The notes under the pieces were generated by a model, which worked only from the letters and a program-made list of their open reading frames with translations, was not told where the DNA came from and ran no database searches. The position numbers and the translations under genes were made by a program. From NCBI GenBank assembly GCA_964603725.1, contig CAZRWW010000002.1, forward strand, positions 1 to 64,000: DNA of 64,000 nucleotides. The letters run 5' to 3'. How positions within the stretch are numbered: the stretch's first letter is position 1; every line of letters begins with the position of its first letter. Positions 1 through 8,856 of this stretch are shown here, in pieces. This DNA is from CAZDKK01 sp964603725. Lineage in GTDB: Bacteria > Eisenbacteria > RBG-16-71-46 > CAIMUX01 > WJJG01.

Positions 1-220
1 CCTCGAAGGTGAGATCGTCCACAGCCTTGACCGGTCCGAACTCACGGGAGAGGCCGCGCACGTCCAGCAGCGCGGGGCCCTGGCCGGACGCATGCGCGCG
101 ACCGGCGCTGCGGCCGGCATCGGTCGCCTCCGCCGCTGCCCCCGCCGCCCGGGCGGGGGCAGCGGACGCCTGCGAGGCGCCGGCAGACGACTGCGAGGCC
201 CTCTCGTCGTGCAATTCCAT
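1..220 (-). CDS. ABC transporter ATP-binding protein, N-terminal fragment
   Basis: Only the first 73 residues lie in the window; the gene runs off the left edge. It reads on the minus strand from the ATG at 220-218, directly preceded by the purine-rich SD GGAAGGAGAG. A roughly 45-residue Ala/Ser/Gly-rich leader is followed by LLDVRGLSREFGPVKAVDD, the first two beta strands of an ABC nucleotide-binding domain. Walker A would fall just outside the window. The family couples ATP hydrolysis to transport; the substrate cannot be told. The low-complexity leader is unusual for such ATPases. It is divergent from proS, with about 200 bp between them. Confidence 0.75.
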   Translation of the reverse strand, partial: MELHDERASQSSAGASQASAAPARAAGAAAEATDAGRSAGRAHASGQGPALLDVRGLSREFGPVKAVDDLTFE

Positions 221-423
221 CTCTCCTTCCGGACGTCCTCGGTCGGACCGATCCAGGAGTCTAGTGGGCGCGACCGGACGCGGCAAGGCGAACTCCGCGC
301 GGCCGGCGCGGCGCGGATTGACTTGGCCCGCCGGCTGTGGAAAGATTCCGCGTTTCATCGTCCGCCATGCCCACGGTCCGTGAGCTCGGCGCGACGGCCC
401 AAAGAGACGGAAGGAGCAGCGCG

Positions 424-1887
424 ATGTCGGAGTACGGCGTCACTTCCCGCCAGCAAGACTTCTCGCAGTGGTACCTGGACATCGTCCAGAAGGCCGAGCT
501 GGCCGACTATTCGCCGGTCAGGGGCTGCATGGTGATTCGTCCCAACGGCTACGCGATCTGGGAGAAGATCCAGCGCGCGCTCGACCGCATGATCCGCGAG
601 ACCGGCCACCGCAACGCCTACTTCCCGCTCTTCATCCCGGAGAGCTTCCTGAAGAAGGAAGCCGAGCACGTCGAGGGCTTCGCGCCCGAGTGCGCCGTGG
701 TGACGCACGGCGGCGGGGCGCGGCTCGAGGAACCCCTGATGGTCCGCCCCACCTCCGAGACCATCATGTACCACATGTATGCCAAGTGGATTAAGAGCTA
801 CCGCGATCTGCCGCTGCTCCTGAACCAGTGGGCCAACGTCGTGCGCTGGGAGATGCGCACGCGCCTCTTCCTGCGCACCACCGAGTTTCTGTGGCAGGAA
901 GGCCACACCGCCCACGCCACGGCCGAGGAGGCCGAGGAAGAGACGCGCAAGATGCTCGGTGTCTACCGCCAGTTCGCCGAGGAGCACATGGCGGTGCCGG
1001 TCTACATGGGCAAGAAGACCGATGCCGAGCGATTCAAGGGCGCGCTGCGCACCTACTGCATCGAGGCGCTGATGCAGGACGGCCGGGCCCTGCAGGCCGG
1101 CACGTCGCACAACCTCGGCCAGAACTTCGCGCGCGCCTTCGAGGTCAAGTACCAGGATCAGAACCAGGAGTGGCGCTACTGCTGGCAGACCTCGTGGGGC
1201 GTCTCGACCCGTTTGATCGGCGCGCTGATCATGGCCCACTCGGACGACAACGGCCTGGTGATTCCCCCGCGCCTGGCGCCGATCCAGGCGGTCATCGTGC
1301 CCATCTGGAAGACGGACGACGAGCGCCAGCGCGTGCTCGCGTACGTGGCCGAGATCAGCGCCGCGCTGTCCGGCCACTACGAACTGCACGTCGACGACCG
1401 CGAGAATTTCAAGCCCGGCTGGAAGTACGCCGAGTGGGAGCTGAAGGGCGTGCCCGTGCGCATCGAGGTGGGGCCGCGCGATCTCGAGAAGCGCGGCGCT
1501 ATGCTGGTGCGCCGCGACAACCGGGAAAAGCGAGGCGTGCCCGTCGATGGGCTGCCGGCGGCGATCGATGAGACCCTCGCGGCTGTGCAGCACGACCTGT
1601 TCCAGCGCGCGCTGACGTTCCGTGCGGCCAACGAGAAGTACCTCGAGGACTACGAGGCGTTCCGCCGCCTCATCGAGGAGCAGCCCTGCTTCGTCTGGGC
1701 GCACTGGTGCGGCGGCCCCGAGTGCGAGGCGCGCGTCGCCGAGGAGACCAAGGCGACCATCCGGGTCGTCCCCTTCTCGCCCGAGGACGGCATCGAGACC
1801 CCGGGCGCCCCGCCCCCGGAAGCGGGGTCCTGCCTGGTCTGCGGTCAACCCTCGCCACGCCGGGTCCTGTGGGCCAAGTCCTACTAG
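424..1887 (+). CDS. proS: Prolyl-tRNA synthetase, type 3 (archaeal/eukaryotic-like)
   Basis: Charges tRNA-Pro with proline in the cytoplasm; 487 residues. It is the compact ProRS form without the large editing insertion of E. coli ProRS. Class II motifs are visible: the motif 2 region around RWEMRTRLFLRTTEFLWQEG, and GTSHNLGQNFARAFEV in the third part of the active site. An anticodon-binding domain follows. The C-terminal domain carries Cys pairs (WCGGPEC and CLVCG), a likely zinc site, and ends in a Tyr (AKSY) as is usual for type 3. The ATG at 424 is chosen because AAGGAG lies just upstream and homology begins there; upstream in-frame codons are low-complexity. It stands alone, divergent from the ABC ATPase. 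Confidence 0.97.
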   Translation: MSEYGVTSRQQDFSQWYLDIVQKAELADYSPVRGCMVIRPNGYAIWEKIQRALDRMIRETGHRNAYFPLFIPESFLKKEAEHVEGFAPECAVVTHGGGARLEEPLMVRPTSETIMYHMYAKWIKSYRDLPLLLNQWANVVRWEMRTRLFLRTTEFLWQEGHTAHATAEEAEEETRKMLGVYRQFAEEHMAVPVYMGKKTDAERFKGALRTYCIEALMQDGRALQAGTSHNLGQNFARAFEVKYQDQNQEWRYCWQTSWGVSTRLIGALIMAHSDDNGLVIPPRLAPIQAVIVPIWKTDDERQRVLAYVAEISAALSGHYELHVDDRENFKPGWKYAEWELKGVPVRIEVGPRDLEKRGAMLVRRDNREKRGVPVDGLPAAIDETLAAVQHDLFQRALTFRAANEKYLEDYEAFRRLIEEQPCFVWAHWCGGPECEARVAEETKATIRVVPFSPEDGIETPGAPPPEAGSCLVCGQPSPRRVLWAKSY

Positions 1888-2099
1888 CCGCCCAGAGCCC
1901 GGATACGGCCGACTCAGTGGCCTAATCCACATCGCCAATAGATTTTGGCAGTTTTGCTGAGGTCCGGGCGGCGGTCGTCGGGTATACTTAACCAGGTGAA
2001 TGAGTAGATTTGCCGCCCGCCCGCGACGGCCGTGGGGCGCCGCGCCGCCCGGTCGCTGCCGGGCGGGGCTGTCCACGCGCTCCCACGAACGGAGAGACC

Positions 2100-5000
2100 A
2101 TGCCGCTCACCCCCGGACCACTCCGCCAGCGCCGGGGGGGACCGCCCGGAGCCGCCGGAGGGCCTCTCCCGGCCCTGGTCATGCTCCGTCTCTGCCTCCG
2201 CCTGGGCCTCTTCCTCTGCCTGGGCCTGGGCCTGGGCCTGGGCCTGGGCCTGGGCGTGTGCGCGCCGGCGCGGGCGGATGGCGCCTCGGCCGGGTGGGTG
2301 GAGCTCGGCGGGCAGCCCACCGGGGTGCGCGTGATCTCCTCGGACGCCGAGCGCACTGTGCTGGAGGCGCACCTGGCGGGGTTCTCGGCCGAGCCCGTCC
2401 AAATCGACGGAACGACCTACTATCGCCTCACCCTGCCGGGGGAAGGCTCCGCCGACGATGCCGGCCGGCCGGCCCTGCCGCGGCTGCGGCGCAGCCTGGC
2501 CATCCCGGGCGACCGGGAGATGACCTTGCGCATCTTGGAAGCAGACTGGGTCGAGTTGCCCGAATTGCCGGTGGCGCCCGGTCGCGGCACATCCTGGCGC
2601 ACCGACGACCCCGCTGGCGCGGCCTACACCTTCGATTCGGTCTACGTCCAGGAGGCCCCCTATCCGGCCGATCCGGCCCGCCTCGGGGAGCCCTACATCT
2701 TGCGGGACGTGCGCGGCGTGGTGGTCGAGCTGAACGTGCTGCAGGCCCTGCCGGCCGCGCGCGCCGTGCGGGCTTACACGCGCCTGCTCGTCGAGGTCGC
2801 CCCCGCCGGCCCGAGCACGCGCAACGTATCGCACCGCCTGCCCGGCTCGCGCCCGGTCGACCCGCAGTTCGCGCGTCTCTACCGCGATCACTTTCTCAAC
2901 TTCAACCCGGCGCGCTACGCGCCCGTGATCGAGGCGGGCGGCCTGCTCATCATCGCCTACGACGCGTTCCTCCCGGAGCTGGCGCCACTGGTCGAATGGA
3001 AGCTCCGCAAGGGCATCCCGACCCGCCTGGTGGGCCTGTCGGCGGTGGGCGCGACCCCCGAGGAGATCAAGGCCTACGTGGCGCAGGTCTACGAGGCCGA
3101 GGACCTCGCCTACTTGCTGCTCGTGGGCGACGCGGAGCAGATGCCGACGTTCATCATCTACACCGCCGGGTCGGACCCCTCCTATGCGCTCCTCGAGGGC
3201 GACGACAGTTACCCGGAGATCTTCGTGGGGCGCTTCTCGGCCGAGACGCCCGCGCACGTGGCGATTCAGGTCGCGCGCACGATCGCCTATGAGCGGGACC
3301 TGGGCCCCGGCGACACCTGGCTGTCGAACGCCTGCGGGGTCGCCTCGAACGAAGGCCCCGGCCAGTTCGGCGAGTACGATCACGAGCACATGGACCTGAT
3401 CCGCCAGGATCTGCTGCACTACGGCTACGGGGTGGTTGACCAGGTCTACCAGCCCGACGGCACGACGGGCATGATCACGGCCGCTCTGGAGGCCGGTCGC
3501 GGTCTCGTCAACTACACCGGCCACGGCACGGCGTACGGATGGGGCGATCCGTGGTCGGGTTGGGAGGTCTTCACGATCGAGCACGTCGAGGCGCTCCACA
3601 ACCAGGGGCGCTGGCCGTTCATCGACACGGTCGGGTGCCAGGCCGGGCGTTTCGTCGGGCAGACCTGTTTCGCCGAGGCCTGGCTGCGCGCTTCCCAGGG
3701 CGGCCAGCCGACCGGGGCCGTGGCGGCCTACATGTCCGCCTCGAACCAGTACTGGGTGCCGCCGATGCACGCGCAGGACGAGTTCGTCGATCTGCTCGTG
3801 GCCGACTCGATGCGCACGACGGGCGGCCTGTGGTTCAACGGCTCCTGCCGGATGATGGAGCTGAGCGGCGAGAATGGGGAGCTGATGTTCAAGCTCTGGA
3901 TCCTGTTCGGCGATCCGTCGCTGGCGGTGCGCACCTGCGCCCCATTGCCCATGGCGGTGGACCACGGCGGCGCGCTGGGGCTGGAAGCGGCGAGCTACGC
4001 GGTGACGGTGCCGGGGTGCGCCGAAGCGCTGTGCGCGCTCTGGGCCGACGGCGTGCTCTACGGGAGCGCCTACACCGATGGCGGCGGCCACGCCGTGATC
4101 CCGATCGATCCATTGCCCGGCGAGGCCGACACGCTGGCGCTCACGGTGACGGCGGCCAATCGGGTCACCGCCTGCGAGCCGGTCGCCGTGGTCGCCCCTT
4201 CAGGCCCGCACCTGGTGGTGCGCGCCGCGCAGCTGATCGACACCGGCGGCGATGGGCAGGTGGACGCCGGTGAACGGATCTGGCTCGCCCTGCAGATCGA
4301 GAACATCGGCCAGCAAGCGGCCGAGGGCGTGACCGCGCACCTGGCGGCGGGCGACACGACCCTCACGGTGCTCGTGTCCGCGCTGCCGTTCCCGGCGATC
4401 CCCGCCGGGGGCAGCGTGTGGTCCGAGGGATTCGGCCAGATCGAGGTCTCCGCGCGGGTGGCGGACGGCCACCTGGCGCCGCTGGCCATCACCCTGGTGG
4501 CCTCGGGCCCTGCCGCCTGGGACGGCGCGCTCACGGTGCTGGCCCACGCGGCCGTGCCGCTCGTGGGCGATCTGATCATCGCCGATGCCGCCGGCGGCAA
4601 CGCCGATGCACACGTCGCGCCCGGCGAGCAGGCTCATCTGGAGTTCAGCGTGCGCAACGCGGGCTCCGGCTACCTGCGCGATGCCACGGCCACGCTCACC
4701 TGCGCGCACCCGCTCGTGGCGGTGACCTCCGCGACCGCCGCACTGGATCTGCTCGTCCCGGGCGGCACGGCCGCGCTGGCGCCGCCCTTCGAGATCGCCG
4801 TCGACCCAGCCTACGAGCTGCCCTACGCCGATCTGCGCCTGGAGATCCGCGGGCCCGGCTCGGCGCGCCGCGATCTGGAGATCGCGCTGCCCGTGGGCGG
4901 GTTCTGGGAACCGGTCGAGGGCGACGTCAGCGCCTGGAGCCACGCGCCCGTCACGCTGCACTTCGCCGATCAGTGGCACGTCTCGACCGCAGAGAACCAC

Positions 5001-5756
5001 ACGCCGGGCGGACAGCGGGCCTGGAAGTGCGGCACGCCGGGGGGCACGTATCAGGGCCTGCTGGACGCCGGCCTCTACACGCCCTCGGTCGAGCTGTCGG
5101 GCTTCGGCGAGCTGCGATTCTGGATGCGCATGGATGCCGACGTGAGCCCCCTGCACGCGGGCAAGACCTTCGACGGCGGCCGCGTCGAGATCGCGCTGGC
5201 GGGCGGGCCGTACATGCCGCTGACCCCCCCGGGCGGATACCCGTACACGATCTTGCCCGCCGGCACCGGGCCGTTCCCCATGATGACGCCCGTCTTCTCC
5301 GGCGAGATGCCCTGGCAACAGGTCCGGATGGACCTGGCCGGGCTCAGCGGCCCGGCCGTCTTCCGCTTCCGGTTCGGCAGCGACGAGAGCGGCAGCGGCG
5401 AGGGCTGGATCATTGACGACGTCGAGATCACCGGCCTGGGATCGTTCGCCGGCGTCGACGCCGAACCGGCGGATCGCATCGCGCTGGCGCTCGGGCCCGA
5501 CGGTCCCAACCCCGCCGGCGCGGAGCTTCGCCTGGCGTTCACACTGCCCGGCGATGGCCCGGTTCGGTTGGACCTCTTCGATGCCGCCGGCCGCCACGTG
5601 CAGACGCTCCTCGACGGGCAGCTGACGCGCGGCGTTCACACGGTTGGCTGGTGCGGCCGCGACGCGCGCGGCCATCCGATGCCCAGCGGCTTCTACTACG
5701 CCCGGCTGGCGACGGAGGCCGGCGGCCGGAGCCTCAAGATGCTGCGGCTGCGCTAG
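2100..5756 (+). CDS. Secreted gingipain-like C25 cysteine peptidase with FlgD-like C-terminal domain
   Basis: A 1218-residue exported protein. A Sec signal peptide occupies roughly residues 1-60, with a hydrophobic core of Leu-Gly repeats, ending near the Ala-rich ARADG. A propeptide-like region follows, then a peptidase C25 domain (about 280-640). The catalytic dyad is visible as His475 in NYTGHG and Cys513 in TVGCQAGRF. Several Ig/CARDB-like beta domains follow (about 700-1100). The last ~90 residues (from about 1127) form a FlgD-like Ig domain ending in SGFYYARL...LRLR, like type IX secretion tails. It likely acts as an extracellular or cell-surface protease; the substrate is unknown. The ATG at 2100 has GGAGAG upstream and starts the signal peptide. 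Confidence 0.9.
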   Translation: MPLTPGPLRQRRGGPPGAAGGPLPALVMLRLCLRLGLFLCLGLGLGLGLGLGVCAPARADGASAGWVELGGQPTGVRVISSDAERTVLEAHLAGFSAEPVQIDGTTYYRLTLPGEGSADDAGRPALPRLRRSLAIPGDREMTLRILEADWVELPELPVAPGRGTSWRTDDPAGAAYTFDSVYVQEAPYPADPARLGEPYILRDVRGVVVELNVLQALPAARAVRAYTRLLVEVAPAGPSTRNVSHRLPGSRPVDPQFARLYRDHFLNFNPARYAPVIEAGGLLIIAYDAFLPELAPLVEWKLRKGIPTRLVGLSAVGATPEEIKAYVAQVYEAEDLAYLLLVGDAEQMPTFIIYTAGSDPSYALLEGDDSYPEIFVGRFSAETPAHVAIQVARTIAYERDLGPGDTWLSNACGVASNEGPGQFGEYDHEHMDLIRQDLLHYGYGVVDQVYQPDGTTGMITAALEAGRGLVNYTGHGTAYGWGDPWSGWEVFTIEHVEALHNQGRWPFIDTVGCQAGRFVGQTCFAEAWLRASQGGQPTGAVAAYMSASNQYWVPPMHAQDEFVDLLVADSMRTTGGLWFNGSCRMMELSGENGELMFKLWILFGDPSLAVRTCAPLPMAVDHGGALGLEAASYAVTVPGCAEALCALWADGVLYGSAYTDGGGHAVIPIDPLPGEADTLALTVTAANRVTACEPVAVVAPSGPHLVVRAAQLIDTGGDGQVDAGERIWLALQIENIGQQAAEGVTAHLAAGDTTLTVLVSALPFPAIPAGGSVWSEGFGQIEVSARVADGHLAPLAITLVASGPAAWDGALTVLAHAAVPLVGDLIIADAAGGNADAHVAPGEQAHLEFSVRNAGSGYLRDATATLTCAHPLVAVTSATAALDLLVPGGTAALAPPFEIAVDPAYELPYADLRLEIRGPGSARRDLEIALPVGGFWEPVEGDVSAWSHAPVTLHFADQWHVSTAENHTPGGQRAWKCGTPGGTYQGLLDAGLYTPSVELSGFGELRFWMRMDADVSPLHAGKTFDGGRVEIALAGGPYMPLTPPGGYPYTILPAGTGPFPMMTPVFSGEMPWQQVRMDLAGLSGPAVFRFRFGSDESGSGEGWIIDDVEITGLGSFAGVDAEPADRIALALGPDGPNPAGAELRLAFTLPGDGPVRLDLFDAAGRHVQTLLDGQLTRGVHTVGWCGRDARGHPMPSGFYYARLATEAGGRSLKMLRLR
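2220..2255 (+). repeat. Six perfect CTGGGC hexamers inside the signal peptide
   Basis: Six uninterrupted in-frame copies of CTGGGC encode six Leu-Gly pairs (residues 41-52) in the hydrophobic core of the C25 peptidase signal sequence. Further imperfect units (CTGGGCCTC, CTCTGC) precede them. Slippage here would change signal length by two residues without a frameshift. Confidence 0.95.
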
Positions 5757-5833
5757 GGGCCGATGAATTCGCCGCGCCTGAGGCCGTTGACCGCGGCCCA
5801 GACCGCCGCCGGCACCGGATGCCAGACGTCGGG

Positions 5834-6592
5834 TCAGCGCGCGTGGGCCGCAACGGCACGCCGCAGGCCGGTCAGTCCCTCATCCATGCGCGACCCGTAC
5901 CAGGCCGCCCACCGGCCGGGAACGCAGCAGACCGCCCCGCGCTGCAGGGCATCCAGCCCGGGGAATCGCCGCGCGTCGCCGGCGGTGAAGGGATAGGGCT
6001 CATCGGGCAGCAGCAGCAGCTCCGGCTCGCGCCGGCGAACCTCCGACAGCTCGACGACCGGGTAGGCCTGAGGCAGGTCGTGGAAGATGGATCGCGCCCC
6101 GGACCGCAGGAGCATGTCCGCGACGAAGGTCCCCTCCGAGACCGTGATCCAGGGATCGGGCCAGAGGGGATAGAACGTGCTCACGAGCCGTTCGGCCGCC
6201 CGCGGTCCATCTCGCCCACCAGCAGCCTCGATCCGGGCCGCGATCGATCGCGCGGCTTCCGCCGCGGCCAGCCGCTCGCCGAGCTCGCGGATCACTTCAA
6301 GTCCATCGGGGAGCGACCGGCAGGCGGCCACGTACACGTCGCACGACTGCGTAAGCAGCTCGAAGTCCGACCGGCAACACTCTTCCTCACCGAGAATTAC
6401 AAGGTCGGGCTTGAGGGCGGCGATCGCGGCGTGATCTGGGGTCTTCGGACCTCCCACGCGCGCCGGCCGGCGCACTTGCGGCGCGGGATTGCAGTAGTCG
6501 CTCACCCCCACGAGGCAGTCGCCCATCCCGAGATCGCAGACCGTCTCGGTGAGACTCGGGACGAGGCACACCACCCGGCGGGGGTGCTTCAT
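5834..6592 (-). CDS. BtuF/HutB-like helical-backbone metal/cobalamin-binding protein
   Basis: A 252-residue protein of the periplasmic-binding-protein fold used by vitamin B12 and iron-complex transporters (BtuF/TroA type). The opening RRVVCLVPSLTETVCDLG, the conserved P...GGPKTPD and LKPDLVILGEEEC stretches and the C-terminal VPGRWAAWYGSR fit 'cobalamin-binding' members. Unusually, no signal peptide or lipobox is present at the ATG (6592), which has a clear SD (GGAGGG), so the product appears cytoplasmic or is exported otherwise. No permease gene is adjacent. It sits 42 bp downstream of the beta-propeller gene and is probably co-transcribed. The ligand assignment is inference. Confidence 0.82.
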   Translation of the reverse strand: MKHPRRVVCLVPSLTETVCDLGMGDCLVGVSDYCNPAPQVRRPARVGGPKTPDHAAIAALKPDLVILGEEECCRSDFELLTQSCDVYVAACRSLPDGLEVIRELGERLAAAEAARSIAARIEAAGGRDGPRAAERLVSTFYPLWPDPWITVSEGTFVADMLLRSGARSIFHDLPQAYPVVELSEVRRREPELLLLPDEPYPFTAGDARRFPGLDALQRGAVCCVPGRWAAWYGSRMDEGLTGLRRAVAAHAR

Positions 6593-6634
6593 GCGGACGC
6601 CCTCCGGTGCCGCATCCGTAGCGCGGCGCGCGGA

Positions 6635-8785
6635 TCAACGCTCCGGGGGGACTCTCAGCCGCCCGCTGGCCACATGGCCGATCTCATCGGCGATGCGGAC
6701 GCCGACAACCGACGGGCGGCGCCCGTCGCTCAGATCCGGCACCGCGATTCGCAAGCTCTCCGACCGGCTGTCGAGGATGCCATCCTCGGGCATGGCCGGA
6801 CGCCACCCTTCCCCGTTGACCGAGTACTCGATGGCCGCAATGCGACTCAGCCCATCCTGGGCGCGGCCGGTGACGACCACCCGCCCCTCCTCCCGGCCGA
6901 TGGCCAGGTCGATCAGTTGCGGCGGGGTGTTGTCGATCTGGAAGGGCTCGCTCCAACGCTCCGCGCTGAGACCGCTGCCCGGCGCGTTGCCGTTGGCGTC
7001 GCTTGCGACGATCTTCAGTTCGTACCACCCTTCGGGCCAGGCGGCTGAGTCCCAGGTGTAGACGGTGTCCGTGAGATCTTCCTTGAGCGGCAGCGCTTCC
7101 TCCTCCCCCACGGCCCGCAGGTAGAGGTCGAACTCCAGGCCGTCCAGGTCGGGGTCGATCGCCTTCCAGGTCGCGCTGCGCAGGCTACGGGCCCACAGCC
7201 CGGTCCGGGATTGCGGTTCGCCGGTCCCGGCGGGCGCTCCCTCGAACGAGTATTCCACCTGCACGCCCCCGGGGAGACTCTGCCGCACACTGCCGGCGCG
7301 CTGGCCGCCGGCCGAGGCCTGGAACTCGGCCCACGCGGTCGCCACCGAGACCTCCGAGATCTCCGGCGCGCGGTTGGGACCAAGGTAGGGGATCCGCACA
7401 GCCCGCAGCGTGAGCAGCTCGTCCGCCGCGGACCGCAAAGCAACGCGCCACTGAAGAAACCGGCCCGGAGGGCTGGCGATCCGGCCGTTCTGCAAGGAGG
7501 CCCAGTCGGTCCACAGCTCGCCGGGCTCCGAGATCTGCCCGACGCGCGTTTCCATCGTCACGCTGCCCCCGCCGCGGGCGATCCAGTCGGGCGCGCCCCA
7601 CGCGGCGACGAACCCGGCATCCAGGGACTCGGAGGTGTAGGTTCCCTCCCGTGCGGCGCGGTAGTCGAGCCGCACGACCGAACCGTTGTTGCCGGTGCCG
7701 GCGTATACGAGCTGCCCATCGGTGACCAGGGATAGGATCTGAGCATCCTCGCAGTCGAGCAGTCTTCTGACATCCCAGCGCGCATTCAGGGAGTAGAGGA
7801 TGCCCTGGGAGCCGGTGCCCACGAGTATCTCGCCGTCCGGGGCAAGGGCCAGGCTCAGGATGTCTTCCTCGGTCGATTCCCACACCGGCCGCACGAGCCC
7901 GCTGGCGGCGCGCTCATAGAGCCGTGGGCCCGGGCTGGGGCGCCCGCCGCCGGCGCGCACCTCGATCGGCGGCAGCGACAGACCCGGGCCGGTATCGGCG
8001 GGCAGGGCCGGCCGCTTGCCATTGGCCGCGAACAGCAGGCGACCATCCTCGAGCGGCAGGATCGCGGCGACCTCTTCCTGCCCCGTGTCGAAGAGGATCT
8101 CGACCGCCCCGTTCTCGGGATCCATCGTGGCCAGCAGGCCGCGGCCGTCCGTGCCGCACAGGAGGCGATCCCGCCACCACAGCAGCGTGACCACGTGCGC
8201 GTCCGGGACGCGCCCCACCCGCTGGGCGTGCCCCTCGGGCGTGATACGGTAGACCTCGCCACTCTCGCCCGTGGCGGCGAAGAGCGCGCCCCTGGGCGAG
8301 ACGAGCAAGTCCCACACCAGACCCTCGGGCAGGTCGACCACCGTGGTGGTGGCGCCGGTCGCATCGACCCGGGAGATCGTGGCGTTGGGGGCGCCCGAGA
8401 CGAAGAGGGCGCCGCGCTCGCCGCGCGCCAGGGAGAAGAGCTCATACTCGAGCGTCTGGGTCACCTTCGCCGAGCTGCCGTCGCGGCGGATGCGGTAGAG
8501 CGCCCCCTCGCTGCCCGTGCTGGCGAAGACGCCGCCTTCCCCGTCGGAGACGAGGGCCCACACGAACGCCACCTCGTTGGAGAAGAGCACCTCCCGCCGC
8601 GGGCTGGGCGTCAGGCTGCCCTCGGGTCCGACCGCGACGCCCTCCAGCTTGCCCTTAAGCACGCTCTCGGCGTCGGTGACGCGGAACTCGCGAACGCGGG
8701 CCGCCTCCGCCGTGCCGATCAGCGCGCCGACGGCGCACGCCATCCCCAACCACGCACCGCAACGGACCCTGCTTGCCGTCACCAT
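6635..8785 (-). CDS. Secreted beta-propeller protein
   Basis: A 716-residue exported protein. A signal peptide (about 1-28, ending TAEA) is followed by a beta-propeller (about 45-430) built of WALVSDGEGGVFASTGSEG-like blades, each pairing a 'segment-specific number' strand with GxLYRI/GEVYRI. The C-terminal ~280 residues look like Ig/FN3-type beta domains (for example FQIDNTPPQLIDLAI). No catalytic motif is recognisable; propellers of this kind usually bind ligands or proteins. The ATG at 8785 has GAGGAGAGGG upstream. It lies 71 bp downstream of the S55 protease gene and 42 bp upstream of the BtuF-like gene, suggesting an envelope operon. Confidence 0.8.
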   Translation of the reverse strand: MVTASRVRCGAWLGMACAVGALIGTAEAARVREFRVTDAESVLKGKLEGVAVGPEGSLTPSPRREVLFSNEVAFVWALVSDGEGGVFASTGSEGALYRIRRDGSSAKVTQTLEYELFSLARGERGALFVSGAPNATISRVDATGATTTVVDLPEGLVWDLLVSPRGALFAATGESGEVYRITPEGHAQRVGRVPDAHVVTLLWWRDRLLCGTDGRGLLATMDPENGAVEILFDTGQEEVAAILPLEDGRLLFAANGKRPALPADTGPGLSLPPIEVRAGGGRPSPGPRLYERAASGLVRPVWESTEEDILSLALAPDGEILVGTGSQGILYSLNARWDVRRLLDCEDAQILSLVTDGQLVYAGTGNNGSVVRLDYRAAREGTYTSESLDAGFVAAWGAPDWIARGGGSVTMETRVGQISEPGELWTDWASLQNGRIASPPGRFLQWRVALRSAADELLTLRAVRIPYLGPNRAPEISEVSVATAWAEFQASAGGQRAGSVRQSLPGGVQVEYSFEGAPAGTGEPQSRTGLWARSLRSATWKAIDPDLDGLEFDLYLRAVGEEEALPLKEDLTDTVYTWDSAAWPEGWYELKIVASDANGNAPGSGLSAERWSEPFQIDNTPPQLIDLAIGREEGRVVVTGRAQDGLSRIAAIEYSVNGEGWRPAMPEDGILDSRSESLRIAVPDLSDGRRPSVVGVRIADEIGHVASGRLRVPPER

Positions 8786-8856
8786 GTCTTGCCCTCTCCT
8801 CACCCTGATGGCCCGGACCACCCGCTCCTCCCCGGTCGCCGCCCCATCGTCAGGCC

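Noticed and set aside
1946..1957. Sigma-54-like TTGGCAGTTTTGCTGA upstream of the C25 peptidase
   Set aside because: The GG-GC spacing is 7 rather than 10 bp. A TATACT at 1983-1988 nearby has no fitting -35.
355..4091. Long minus-strand open frames opposite proS and the C25 peptidase
   Set aside because: Arg/Gly/His/Ala-rich low-complexity translations opposite clear genes; typical of high-GC DNA.
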